From: Rhodosorus marinus
Lineage: Eukaryota > Rhodophyta > Stylonematophyceae > Stylonematales > Stylonemataceae
Assembly (NCBI GenBank): GCA_029953675.1
Contig: JAMWBK010000001.1
Span: 2,765,001-2,829,000, forward strand
Length of the DNA stretch: 64,000 nucleotides
Reading direction: 5' to 3'
Every line of letters begins with the position of its first letter. Positions within the stretch are counted from its first letter, which is position 1. The notes below the pieces were generated by a model, which did not search any database, was not told the DNA's origin, and saw only the letters and a list, made by a program, of their open reading frames with translations. This document shows positions 45,816 to 56,502 of the stretch, piece by piece. A program made the translations under genes and the position numbers.

Positions 45816-47548
45816 CTAAAACGATGCAGCAGCAGACCGTTCAGATTTCACAAACTGCAAGCCGAAGAAGCTGAAGAGGTAGGTAACCACGAGGAAAAAG
45901 GCCGCGATCGCGACCATCTCTTGTGTATCGGGAACGCCGCCCTTCCATATCACAAACACTCCATCTCGCTCTCCTCGGGTATTTATCAGGTACGCAACAA
46001 CAGCAGCGAACAGGACAACCACAGCGCGGTTCAAAATCTAGAGCAACAGGGACGCAGATAGGATAAATCTTCAGTCGACAGAACCAGCAACCCATCATCG
46101 GACTGAGCTTCGCGCAATTTGGGACCACTTACGGCGAGGTTTGGAACAGTTGGGACATGGGGCATGCAGACGTTCATGATCTCCTGAAGAATAACCTTTG
46201 TCTCGTTGTAGGAGGGGTCGTTCGGAGGAATCTTGCTCTCAATTTTCACACAACAGCTATAGTACAATTGCATAAGCTTGTCAAAATCCGAGGTCTCAAC
46301 AACGAGCTTCGCGGTAGTCCCACGCCGCAGCTTCACGTTCGTGTGGAAGACGTTCCTGTTGTTGTATACTTCAACAAGGGTTCCGATACCCATGATCTAG
46401 ACGGGCAGATGAGCAGAGTTTGCACTAAGATGGCCGGGTTCGTGACCTCTTCGAAAAACACGCGGACTAGGTCTTACCTGTGGTATTGCGCAGAAGTTGA
46501 ACACCTGACGATTCTTTATGCGCTTCATGTACTTGATGCAGTCGAGCACGTGTCCCAAAGCGTTCGTCACCATGTGATTCAAGCAAGCCAATGACTTGCC
46601 CTCATTACTTAGCTTTTGCAAGTCGGCCAACTCCGGCACGTATTTGCTCCAAATCTGACGCGCAAACGGGAAAACCAACCAAAAGAGGAATAGGTCTTAA
46701 GGGAAAAGTTCTCCCGGTTTGAAGGAGGCTGAGCGCGGGCTCTGTATAGACCATGATTTCGTACCTCTCTCGGCCAAAACGTTCTCTCCTCGTCCAAGTC
46801 TTCTGCATAATCACGGATAATGTTCACCTTCTGCAAAAACTGTCCCATGCTTATAGAGAGATGTTCATCTTCAACAAAGCATTTGTCTTCCCTCCCCGTT
46901 TCGTAGAATAGCCTGCTTAGCCCGATCCCCACGAGGCCAGCGACGTAGAAGCAGTATCTGTTGTAGTCATCGACAGTGTAACACTCCGTATCTTCAATGT
47001 GCTCAGCCATGCCTGCGCCCATTTTCTGACAGATCTCACGGATGACGACCTGATAGCGCTCGTTTAGCGACAGAAAGCACTCAACAACGATGTTATAGTG
47101 CTCAAGAAGGTTCTGCTCGGGTTGACGGAAAAGATGGGAGAACGGGGATCAGTCTCCGAATTCGAGTTTCAGCTTGATGCCCTCGAATGATAACTACCTT
47201 CTCGTGCTCCTTTCCGTATCCTGTACACGACCAGCCGGCCTCATCAACGTGCTTGTAAAACTCAACGCAGTCAACTTTTCTCCTGCTCGCGGGTACCGTA
47301 GTATCATCTTCGACGGTGTCCAGAGCTCTTAAAACAAGGTAGAAAATACAGACGGCATCCCTAACCTCCGGCTCCAGCTCCATGATCACCATCGCAAAAG
47401 ATCTGGACACCTTGAGCAGGTGGTTAAAACAGAACCTCCACTTCTCATCGGACTGCTTCGCCAATGCTGGCGCCTTCTTTGACTTTCCATAAAACTTCAA
47501 GAGCGGTATCAGCTCCTCAGGATGCTGCAAAACCTCAGAAATCTTCAT
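45816..47548 (-). CDS. Squalene synthase (farnesyl-diphosphate farnesyltransferase, 5 exons)
   Basis: Exons 47548-47198, 47112-46765, 46654-46478, 46396-46133 and 46037-45816 join in phase to about 453 aa. The first Asp-rich motif LRALDTVEDD (77-81 for DTVED) and the second NIIRDYAEDLDEERTFWP (218-222 for DYAED) bind the magnesium-diphosphate of the two farnesyl-PP substrates. VSRSFAMVIMEL (the SR-x-F block) and QVFNFCAIPQIMGIGTL (the NFCAIPQ block, formed by splicing) are hallmarks of the family. Two C-terminal hydrophobic helices (AVVVLFAAVVAYLI and IAAFFLVVTYLFSFFG) anchor the enzyme in the ER membrane. The reaction is head-to-head condensation of two farnesyl-PP to squalene, the first committed step of sterol synthesis. 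All key residues are present. Confidence 0.96.
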
Positions 47549-49044
47549 CCCACCAAAGCAAGCAGAAACACAACCTCTACACAATCCCCAACAAAGGCCA
47601 AAACAACCCCTCAAAAACGACACAACTTCTCAAAAATTAGACTGCAGGCACCCATTACCAGGACCCCTCACCTCAAACACATACCCCTCCCTCCTCCCCT
47701 CCTCCCCATCCGCAGCGACCCCCTCCCGCCCACTCCTTAAGAAGCCCCTCAAACCCCACACCCTTTGCTGGACAAAATCCAATCCAATCCTTCGCAATAA
47801 TCTAGAACATTTCTTCATAATTAAACTGAAGGTATCATAATCATGATCTACAAAAGGTGTTCAAATATGGAGAGCTGTACATAATAAAATCCATTTATTA
47901 ATATAATTACAAATACTCTGAACCCAACGGGTTTCAAACATTTGGGCTCAATATATTCTTAAACTAGACTTGTGGATGGATACCGGAAAAAGAGGCTAGA
48001 GGACATAAATCTAGACAATATTTTCCTAATTAAACTAAGATACTCATAATCATGGTCGTTCCGAGAGGCTCAGGTCGGCAACTGCTCATTATTGAATACA
48101 ATTTTAACCTTTCTCCTAAAAATGGGGGTCCCAAAATCTGGGCTATAATATTCTGAATCTAGATCAATCAAATCGATGCCTAGGACACGGACACACCGCT
48201 TTATCCACGTGACACTTATGTGAGTCACTTACAACCAATAGAATTCTAAATTTAGACACGTGTATTAAATATATTGGTTTACTATCGTATCCAATGAAAC
48301 TTAGAAAAAACTTAGAAGAAGATGGACAGGTGTGAACTATGGATTGGTTAATTTAGAAAATATCCAATGAAATTCAAATTTTGGAGGAAAATAAACGTGA
48401 AAGGATAAAGTCCGCTGCCACTCAACGGGCTTCACATTATCTCCTACCCCTACGTAAATGGTAAAATGAAATTTGTGATTTTTACTTTTAAATTCCATAT
48501 ATATTATCCAATTAATAACAGCTATAATGGCCTTATTCTTTTCTATTGGTGATCGTGCGATGAGATTCAATCATATTCTCTTTTTGCTCCTATTCCTCAT
48601 GTAATTGGTAAAATTTTACAATGTAAATACCCCCCCTTGCACGAGCTTTAATGAAAATGGAACATGAGGCCATACATCCTCAATTTTCTAAAATAAATGA
48701 ATACTCGTGTTTGAAGGAAGAAAAATAAGGTATTCTAATTGACTGCATGTCAATCCTTTTATAGTCGTGGATTGATTTTTACACCGACGGTGAATGAGTA
48801 TCATGCTTTGGTTTGGGAGCTTTGGTGGAGAAGGAGGAGCTGCACAAGGCTGGGGAGCAAGCAACGCATGGTGACTAAGAGGATACGAAGTTAAGATCTC
48901 AGGAGAGGATTCTTCTTCAGATAGGATAGGACTTGAGATCGTTGTTTTTGAGGTGACTTTCGCGCGGGAGGGGGTGGGAGTGTTGTATAGCACTGCTCTC
49001 TCTCTCTCTCCCCAAACGGCACATGAGCGCCGCGACTAGTTCAA
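47549..49044. other. Intergenic, AT-rich, no gene seen
   Basis: A pyrimidine-rich stretch (47,570-47,760) upstream of squalene synthase is followed by a broad AT-rich region (47,810-48,620). Short ORFs only. Confidence 0.5.
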
Positions 49045-49341
49045 TCATCTGTAATCCATGGCCAGCTTCTGTTCCACTGATCCCAAGCTTCGAGTTTGCG
49101 GTGCGAGCATCGGCTCAAGCGGTCGCAAATTGAAGACTCCAGAACCAATCAACCCCAGTTCCCTTCTCTTCTCATTCCTTAGCTCTCTTTCTCGCGTGAA
49201 GTCAATCTGTTCGCAAAGAAGCTGCGCCCTCCACTGCCAAAGCGATGCATCCGCGTCGAGGTCAGATCTTTCATCTGCCCTGAGCTTCTTCACCGTTGCC
49301 TCGAGGGTTATTTTCCAGGCAGCTTCGGACTCTAGGAACAT
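49045..49341 (-). CDS. Small unknown helical protein
   Basis: ATG 49341 to TGA, 98 aa. The composition is highly charged and helical (EAAWKITLEATVKKLRADER, then ERELRNEKRRELGLI). The opposite-strand frame is Ser-rich and looks like its shadow, which favours the minus strand. A TTCTAG acceptor lies just before the start, so an upstream exon may exist. No family recognised. It is transcribed divergently from NOP9. Confidence 0.4.
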   Translation of the reverse strand: MFLESEAAWKITLEATVKKLRADERSDLDADASLWQWRAQLLCEQIDFTRERELRNEKRRELGLIGSGVFNLRPLEPMLAPQTRSLGSVEQKLAMDYR

Positions 49342-49586
49342 CAGCTAGAATAGAGTCCACTAGCTTCTGTCCTCCATACAACAAGAGTCTCAACTTGCTC
49401 AGAAACGACGCCTTCTCTCTCGAAGCGATCGTCTCCTTCTAAAGCCCCGAACTATGCATCGGAGTCGCTCGGCGAAGGGGGCGGGCGTGGGGGTTGTCTG
49501 ACAAGGCAGGTAGACTAGTGAGGAACAAAATGGAAGTAAAGTGAAGCAGAGCAGGAAAACTTATCTAAAAAGTCTTCTGAAGAAGA

Positions 49587-51551
49587 ATGGAGTATTTAGA
49601 CGAGGAAATGTCCCGCTATGTCGGCGAGGTTCAGCGCCGACTGGAGGGGATGAAGGAGGACGGAGAGTTGGAGCAGCTGGACCATGACGGGCGAGAAGAT
49701 CTGGCGCTCTTCGTTGAGAATTCGCTGAAGGAAATCCAGGGTTCGCTGCCTCGCGTCGTTCGTGATCCGATCGGAAGTCGTGCGGTAGAGCTGCTGATCG
49801 AAGTGGCGACGCCTGAACAGCTCAGCTCGACTTGCAGGAGCATCCTCGAGGGGGCCTCCAGTCGAGTTCTCGACATCATGAAGCACCCCGCTGGATCTTT
49901 CGTCATGGAGAAGCTCGTTAAGAAACTCGTTGCGGAGAATTCTGAAGATCTGAATCAGTTTGTCGAGGTCGCTGAGGTTCTCGGCGGCAGGGACCTGATG
50001 GATTTACTCTCAGATAGTCGCGGGTCTTTCGTCCTTCGAGTGCTAATCGCTGCCTGGGCTGGGCTCTCTGTTGATGAAGTTGTTCCGCCGCTAGAGAACG
50101 GCTACCAGAAGCTCGTTGTCGACCAGGATCGGATCCATAAGAAAGCCATCAAGTCTACCGCGGAGAAGGTGAATTCGAACGGAGCCAAGCTCGGTAAGAA
50201 CATTGAGCTTCCTCAGGTAGCCGCTACGTTGAGCGTTCTTGTCGGCTGCTGTGGGCGCTTTGATGCGGGCCTAGTAGATTCCCTCGCGGCTGTGATCATA
50301 GGACGGGACCTCGACTTCCTGGAGCAACACGCGACTTCACGAAGCGGAAGTCACCTAGTCGAGGCCATCGTCTACTTTGGAAGTGACGATCTCATCGGTA
50401 GAATCTACAGCTCCCAGCTTAGAGGTAAGCTGAAGGACGTCGCTGAACATGGCATCGCCAACTTCATGCTGCAGCGGTTCCTCTCGAGGGCTGGAGCAAC
50501 TTCAAGCGGAATCGTGATGGGCGTGCTCGAGGAGGTTGCGGAAGACTTTGAGTCTTTGCTAAGATATCGTCCTGGTGTTGTCCTAGCTCTTGCCCGAGCG
50601 TGTTCACAGGTAAGGCTTGCCGAGCAAATCTGGGTAGTATTCACAGCTTCTGATCTGCGATTTCAACAGGCTGATGACCAGGACTGCAGGGTGCAGTTCT
50701 TGAAGCACATGAGAGAAGCGACAAAGGAATCCGGCTCAATGCTGGGCGCTGTCGCGGGTTTTCAGAAGGGTCCAGTGGGCAGTTTGATCATTCAGGCAAT
50801 GCTATCCTTCGAGGGCAAGCACGCCGTTGTCGACGTGGGTGGACTTCCAGCCGGGGAAGTGATTCGCCTCTCGAAAGATCCGAGCTGGAGCCGAGTCGTC
50901 GAATCCTACCTGAGAAGCGACGTCGAAGAAAAGGATAAGCACAAGCTCATCAAGAAGCTTCGCGGCAGCCTCGTTGAGGTTTCCTGCGAACCTGGAGGGA
51001 GCCGTGTTGTTGAAGCAGCATACGTGTACGCCGGAAGTTCGGATAGGAGGCGTGGTATCGTCCAGGAGCTCGCCGATGCTGAAGCGAAGCTGCGCGAAGA
51101 TCCGAATGGACAGTTTGTCCTGAAGACATGCCGTGTGGACGTGTACCTGTCAAGGCGCGAGAATTGGGAGCAAATGGAGAATCAAAAGGACAGCCGGAAG
51201 AGATTATTTAACGACATTTTGGAGGACGATGAGCCTGTAACTGAGAAGCCGAAAGCTGAGAAGAAGAAGAAGAAGCAGAAGGCAAAGTCACAGGACAAGG
51301 CAGCGGGAGGAAAGCAGGCAGGCCAGCTGCAGTCGGTTATGGAGACGCTTGGGTTCGGTGGAAAGGAAACGCCGCTTGAAAAGTCTACCCAACCGGAGGA
51401 GCAGCAGGGTGCGGAGCCTGGCGCTGCGGACGGCAATGTAGATAATGTGCTCGCCGCCATTGAGAAAGCGACGGGTGGCCTGGGGGCCGCGGACTCGAGC
51501 GCCGGAACTGGTAAAAAGAAGAAGAAGAAAAAGGAGAAAAAGGAAACTTGA
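49587..51551 (+). CDS. NOP9, nucleolar pumilio-like protein (2 exons, in-frame intron)
   Basis: ATG 49587 to TGA 51551. A 60-nt intron (50,610-50,669, CAG-GTAAGG to TTTCAACAG) lies in frame without a stop. Spliced length is 634 aa and unspliced 654 aa. Pumilio-type repeats are spread through residues 50-520 (RDPIGSRAVELLIE, KHPAGSFVMEKLV, RSGSHLVEAIV, HGIANFMLQRFLS, EPGGSRVVEAA, DPNGQFVLKTCRVDVYLSR). The C-terminus is Lys-rich (KKKKKKEKK), a nucleolar signal. NOP9 binds pre-rRNA around ITS1 and delays Nob1 cleavage in 40S assembly. The repeat spacing and the final FVLKTCRVD...NWE segment favour NOP9 over classical PUF proteins. Confidence 0.88.
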   Translation: MEYLDEEMSRYVGEVQRRLEGMKEDGELEQLDHDGREDLALFVENSLKEIQGSLPRVVRDPIGSRAVELLIEVATPEQLSSTCRSILEGASSRVLDIMKHPAGSFVMEKLVKKLVAENSEDLNQFVEVAEVLGGRDLMDLLSDSRGSFVLRVLIAAWAGLSVDEVVPPLENGYQKLVVDQDRIHKKAIKSTAEKVNSNGAKLGKNIELPQVAATLSVLVGCCGRFDAGLVDSLAAVIIGRDLDFLEQHATSRSGSHLVEAIVYFGSDDLIGRIYSSQLRGKLKDVAEHGIANFMLQRFLSRAGATSSGIVMGVLEEVAEDFESLLRYRPGVVLALARACSQVRLAEQIWVVFTASDLRFQQADDQDCRVQFLKHMREATKESGSMLGAVAGFQKGPVGSLIIQAMLSFEGKHAVVDVGGLPAGEVIRLSKDPSWSRVVESYLRSDVEEKDKHKLIKKLRGSLVEVSCEPGGSRVVEAAYVYAGSSDRRRGIVQELADAEAKLREDPNGQFVLKTCRVDVYLSRRENWEQMENQKDSRKRLFNDILEDDEPVTEKPKAEKKKKKQKAKSQDKAAGGKQAGQLQSVMETLGFGGKETPLEKSTQPEEQQGAEPGAADGNVDNVLAAIEKATGGLGAADSSAGTGKKKKKKKEKKET

Positions 51552-52581
51552 CCAGAACTGCTGCTTCTCAAGACGTTCTCCGAGTGGTCGTTGTCCGCCC
51601 TTGTCGAATCCTTGAGAAGTCGATCTGGAGAGCGGCTCTCCGCTGAAGCGAGACACATAGATACTAACTGGTGATTCAGGTCGGCACGGGGTAAATAGTA
51701 GTTTGTTCATAGTAAACTTGTGCGGTTGCAGACAACAGGTGAGCATCTGTGTGGGTCGTTTTTCAGTCTCCCTCCTGAAAAGTCAGCAATACCGAGCCAT
51801 CGAACCGAGAGCCGATATGCTTCTGACCGCAGAGGTCATCTAGCGGAGTTGCACGCCCCTTCGCGAGTCTTTCCCTTAGAGGGTTAGCGTATTGTCCAGA
51901 CGATCCACACGACAAGCCGGTTTTCCTTGGACAGCGATAAATTTAGCGTTGCCCTGCAGTTGGCACCAGCCCAGTGTAAGTTACAGTTCCTCATGCTCGC
52001 GACTATTCCACGTCCTCGACATCTTCGTCCTCTGGTGCTGTATTTGCATGCAACCGCTTCTTCTGCCGCAGAACAATCTCCATGTCGACGTCCCTTTGCA
52101 AAGCGTTTTTTCGAACCTAGCATTCGCCCGCGAAGCTCTCGTTAGGTGTATGGCAAACAGCAGAATAGACTGGACTTGACATTACCGGCTGGTCACATCC
52201 ACTCACTGGGCACAGGGCCTGCTCGCGACTTTTCTGCATGGTCGCTATGTGCGCGTAGATTCCTTCCCTTGAATAGCTATGACCACATAATGTGCTGGGG
52301 AAACCACAGCGATGAAACCAAGCAACAAATGAAGGATCAGTACCAACTACGCAAGTCGGAAACTCATAAGGATATCCCTGTTTCTTGCCCTCACCTCCTC
52401 AATGGGTTGACCATTTCGTTCCCTGTTATGGGACAAGTTGTGTTGACGTCTAGTGTACTCTGAGTGACAACCAGATCATCATCAGCCATTCTCTAGAAAA
52501 ATCATTAAAGTGGGACCGAGTCAGGTGCAAAGGAAAGTATCAAGGCTTCTCCGGTAGTGTTCCCCGTTGCACAGGGTTTTA
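51552..52581. other. Intergenic, no gene seen
   Basis: About 1 kb of mixed composition. ORFs on both strands (51,892-52,463) are short and without motifs. Confidence 0.45.
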
Positions 52582-53118
52582 TCATACCGAAACCAGCCTT
52601 TCCAAAGTTTCGACCTTTTTATCCGTCGGCTGGTCGCGATACAAGTTGTAGTCCACAGTTCGGGTAAACAGTTGAGACATATCTGAGCTAGCCAACTCAT
52701 CCAAGGCCTCCGCTGAAGTCTGCTCCATTTCGACCATAGAAAGATTGTCCCGAAGTTGCTGGCGCATCACCTGATGCGCCTTGAGACTGGCGCGACCGTA
52801 CGCTTCCATAGCCACATACGTATCCATCTTCCGCTTCAGTTGCTCCCCCTAACACAAAACCAACAGAAGACAAACCCCCCAAAAAACCAAACAACGCCGT
52901 CAGCCAGACAACTCCACGTCACAAAATCTACCACGACCCAAAAAAAACAAAAAAAAAACACCCATTACCTCAGCCTTCTTCTCCACTCCCGACATACCCT
53001 CATCCTGAGCAACCAAGTTAGCCCAGCTCACAACAAAATGCTTCGCCATCTGCAGACTCTCATTATACTCCTCCCACCCAGTTTCACAGCTCTTCCCCAT
53101 TCTAGTATACCCTTCCAT
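52582..53118 (-). CDS. Small unknown helical protein (2 exons)
   Basis: Exon 1 (53118-52969) starts MEGYTRMGKSCETGWEEYNE. A GTAATG donor and a GTTAG acceptor remove 120 nt. Exon 2 (52848-52582) continues GEQLKRKMDTYVAMEAYGR and ends ETLERLVSV before TGA, about 138 aa in all. It is mostly amphipathic helix with regular Leu, Met and Ala spacing. The junction is in phase. The stop overlaps a possible GTATGA donor (TCG-GTATGA), the same donor used elsewhere in the window, so a further 3' exon is possible. No family recognised. Confidence 0.55.
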
Positions 53119-53980
53119 TCTTGCTCCTCCACGATACAATCCTCCTACCCCCACCCAAAGAAACAAATCCACACGTCTTTGTCTCCCAACAGTCAAAACT
53201 ACATACTCCTCATTCTTCCTAACCCAACCTCTCTCTCTCTCTCTATCTCACCGAACTTCTTCCTCTTCTTCCCCATCACCGAACTCGTGTATACCTTCCC
53301 GCCAAAATCGTGGGATTTTTGTCCCTCTATTTTTCTTCATTTAAACAAGGTGGGACAGGAGAATTCCCGCTAAAAATGTTTTGCTTGCATGCAGTTTGTC
53401 ATCTTCGACCTCCTCATGTTTCTGGGGCGCTGCGCGAAGCGCAGCTAGGCTACGAAGACCTGCATAGCTTTGGTGATGGAGAAGTGTGGTGCGGCTCGAA
53501 CGGTGTGAGTGGTAGTTCCCCCTCTATGTTGTAGTAGAGAGTCCCCAGTCTGGCTGACGGTCAAGCAAGGTGGTGTGGATTGCCCTCCGTCCCTGACTTG
53601 GTACCCTAAGATTCCTTGACCCTACATATCCAGTAATGTCTGGACTCCTCCTCACTAGCAGCAGATCCGGAATCGAGACCTCCGTTGTACACGACGGTCG
53701 ATTCCCAATCCGCATGTGGTGAAAACATTCTCACGTATGTGGTTGACTCTGGCCGTGATCTCATTCGTTCAGGATGAGATATTTCGTACGGATTCCACAT
53801 CTGTGGGTCTTCAACGACGACTATGCTTCACGTACGATTCTCTACCAAGCAGCTGGCTCTCGATATTCCTACATAGTACATATTAGTACAGGGACCATAT
53901 AATGGAAATTTCAGTAATTTTTTTGTTGAGGGTGAGAATCCTGCCTGGTTGAGACGGAAGACGCTGAGGGAGTTCAGCTT
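53119..53980. other. Intergenic with CT repeat and a hairpin
   Basis: A (CT)n run lies at about 53,230-53,245. A perfect hairpin GCTGCGC-GAA-GCGCAGC is at 53,429-53,445. No gene. Confidence 0.5.
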
Positions 53981-54832
53981 TTACTTGAACAAGTTGGGTT
54001 TGCTTCCTACGGAGTCGTCGATGAAGGCAGAGATAAAGACGGTCTGATCGAGGTTCAAGGTGGCATGCCACCAGTCAGCTGGGATGTATATGACCTCCGA
54101 CTGAGAAACCGTACAATCGAGTACGTTCCGGAGCAGCTCCGTGTGTTTCACGTTGTTTCTTAGGTTAGTCGTAAGCCAGCTCGCTGTAGATTTCTCTCCG
54201 TCAAACTTGGGCCTCCTTCCTGGGGGTAGAAGAAGCCATCTTTTCCTTCCAACGATTGTCTCGGCGAACACTCTGCCATGGACGTGGAAAGGCACGCCGG
54301 AGTTTTTCGCGCCGATGCCGAAGCTCAGGGCGGATTTGGACTCGTCCGCAAATGGCGGGAGGACGTACGCGCTGAAGAACTCCGCCCACTCGTCGTGGTC
54401 GTTATTGCCAAACCAGTACCAGGTATCCGTACCAGACGCTTCAACCTGACTCTGATCCTCTTCCACAACCTCCAGAATGTACTCTTCTAGCCTCACCTTC
54501 CTCTTCTTGTAAGACTGAGTGTTCGCCGTCGACAGGGTGATCTCGCGCTTCCCATACCTCTCCAGCATCGCGTCCTTCGCAGACGCTTCTCTGAACTTGA
54601 CGTTCCTCCCATCGCCTAATCCAGTAACTATCACAGGCGCAGAGCTCTCAAATTCGTCCTTAAACCGTTCAAGACTTAGATCCTTGATGTCCACCTTCTT
54701 CACGTTACAATCCCCACCACCCGATCCCTTCGAAACCTTCCATCCATACCTCCGAACCGAGTCGTCATCCTCAGCCAACACCAAGGCGATCGCGGCCAGG
54801 AAGGTGACTGCTAAAAACAGCTTGGAAAACAT
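53981..54832 (-). CDS. JMJD8-like JmjC protein of the ER lumen
   Basis: Intronless, 283 aa. Residues 1-20 form a signal peptide (MFSKLFLAVTFLAAIALVLA). The JmjC/cupin core contains SFGIGAKNSGVPFHVHG (H183, H185), AETIVGRKRWLLLPP and SEVIYIPADWWHATLNLDQ, then VFISAF. This matches the animal protein JMJD8, an ER-lumen member. The usual HxD iron site of JmjC hydroxylases reads H-V-H here, so classical iron and 2-oxoglutarate chemistry is uncertain. There is no KDEL-type tail (it ends NLFK). No enzymatic role can be stated. Confidence 0.85.
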   Translation of the reverse strand: MFSKLFLAVTFLAAIALVLAEDDDSVRRYGWKVSKGSGGGDCNVKKVDIKDLSLERFKDEFESSAPVIVTGLGDGRNVKFREASAKDAMLERYGKREITLSTANTQSYKKRKVRLEEYILEVVEEDQSQVEASGTDTWYWFGNNDHDEWAEFFSAYVLPPFADESKSALSFGIGAKNSGVPFHVHGRVFAETIVGRKRWLLLPPGRRPKFDGEKSTASWLTTNLRNNVKHTELLRNVLDCTVSQSEVIYIPADWWHATLNLDQTVFISAFIDDSVGSKPNLFK

Positions 54833-56064
54833 CTCTCTACGTCGACATCAACTCTGATCGCCGACGTGGAGATAGCAATGCGCCAGAGGAGATCTCGTCA
54901 ACCAACGACGGCTTCCCCTCCTTCGACAGGCTCAAAACAAGTTCCGATTCCTCCGAGCTCCAGAACGCCAGCTCAGTGGATGACAGGACTTGACCTAGAA
55001 ACGCACACTCACAGAACAGGCTGATAGATATTCTAAGGCCGCCACGGCTTCTCGTTCCTCAAGACCTCGTACCTCTTTCTGCCTCGACCGATCCGCCGAT
55101 ATCTCGTGCACGCAGGCTGCTTCCTCCGTCTTAGACAAGCTCGCAAGTTCTGACACTTCCTGAGCACAGAAACAGAAGCTCAATGGAACAGCTGATCAGA
55201 AGGTTCGGCTTCCCTTGAGCGCTCTAGGCTTAACATAGCCAGGCATCTGACACTGCTGCTGGAAACCAGACAGATAGTCCCTGAAAAAGGCCGCCGTCAG
55301 CGTTGTTATAGCGACGCTGGACCCCTCAAGAGCTAGCGCCGTGAGGGTGAAAATTTCCAGCGAGAGTGATCATGAGAAGGTTTACGAAGAAAGGCAAACT
55401 GGAAGTGGAGCTCCGAACAGTTAGATAGCTATATATGAACGCGCTCGCCTACAGCTGAGGAAACCGTCATCTAACTGCGACCGGGATAGTAGTGACGCAG
55501 AGTTCCCTTTGGACTTGTTAAGAAGGTCGCTGGACAGCAGCCTAAACCGTAGGGCCTCGACCTCTGGTCAGTTTCGTATACCTGTGCTCTCCACTCCGAA
55601 CTGTCGAGCTTATTGCTTCGAGTTCGAAAGCTGTAGTGCAGCGGGAGACCTGTTTTCTCACTGCTTTGTTCGACGCTGTGAGGGCTATTGTCTGATACTC
55701 TTAGCCAGAGACTTTCTTGCTCGCTAGCAGTAGACTGTGCCTGTCATCGCAGACGACTTGCCGGATGCGGTCTCAGCGGCGCAAAGCGTCTGCAGAGTAA
55801 GCATACAAACTTGGATATCTGTCTGGTCCCTTTTACTTCGGTCTGATACTCTCGAGCACTTGAGCATTGCGAAGGATGGAGCTTGAGCATTTGTTCTGTA
55901 GTAGTGCTTTTTATTTTAATGTAGACTGTTAAGTATTTTGCGGAGCTTGAAAGAGTTTTCTCCAGCCTTTTGTGGTTGATTTTCGTAGGTTTCGTTGGTG
56001 GATATCTACAGGTTGCGATATGCCGAGAACAGAAACCACCGCTTCATCTTGAACATGTGGCTGT
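54833..56064. other. Intergenic, no gene seen
   Basis: Contains short ORFs at 54,995-55,183 and 55,509-55,727 without motifs. No RNA gene recognised. Confidence 0.45.
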
Positions 56065-56502
56065 TTAGCGGTATGTTCCAATCAGCCTGTTCACGTCCAC
56101 ACGGCAGATTGGGCAAGAGTCGACTTTCCTGGCACAAAAAGAGCAAAATTGGTGCCCACAAGGGTCAAGAACGCAGTTTATTCTGTAATGCATGCAGACT
56201 GCACATTCATGGGTTTCCTCTTCAGCCTCCAGGGCCGGGGGGAAGTTCCCAGGCTTCCGAAGTCCATGAAGCCAGCTCACCACCGCGCACGTCAAAACCG
56301 CACCCAGCCCGAACGAAAAACCCAACAAAAACCCAATGTCCCATTTGCTCGTCCCTTCTCTTCCATTGCCTATCTCCCTAGCTCTCTCAATACTCTGCGA
56401 GCACAATTCACGCCCTGTCCCATTCCTCCCATTCACCCCCACAGACGATACAAACCCGCTCCCGTAGTCCCGAGCCTTCCCATTATCATCCCTGAAACTC
56501 AT
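56065..56502 (-). CDS. Membrane-anchored RING-finger protein
   Basis: ATG 56502 is the first ATG of the frame. The protein is 145 aa. Residues 1-55 are hydrophilic. One TM helix (IGFLLGFSFGLGAVLTCAVV, about 57-76) is followed by a C-terminal C3HC4 RING (CAVC, CGHQFCSFC, CPIC) that ends almost at the stop. This compact TM-RING layout is typical of E3 ubiquitin ligases such as MUL1-like or apoptosis-inhibitor-like RINGs, in which the last residues help E2 activation. The substrate is unknown. Confidence 0.8.
   Translation of the reverse strand: MSFRDDNGKARDYGSGFVSSVGVNGRNGTGRELCSQSIERAREIGNGREGTSKWDIGFLLGFSFGLGAVLTCAVVSWLHGLRKPGNFPPALEAEEETHECAVCMHYRINCVLDPCGHQFCSFCARKVDSCPICRVDVNRLIGTYR

Noticed and set aside
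49058-49348. Plus-strand 96-codon ORF
   Set aside because: It is Ser-rich low complexity opposite a charged helical minus-strand frame, typical of a shadow ORF.
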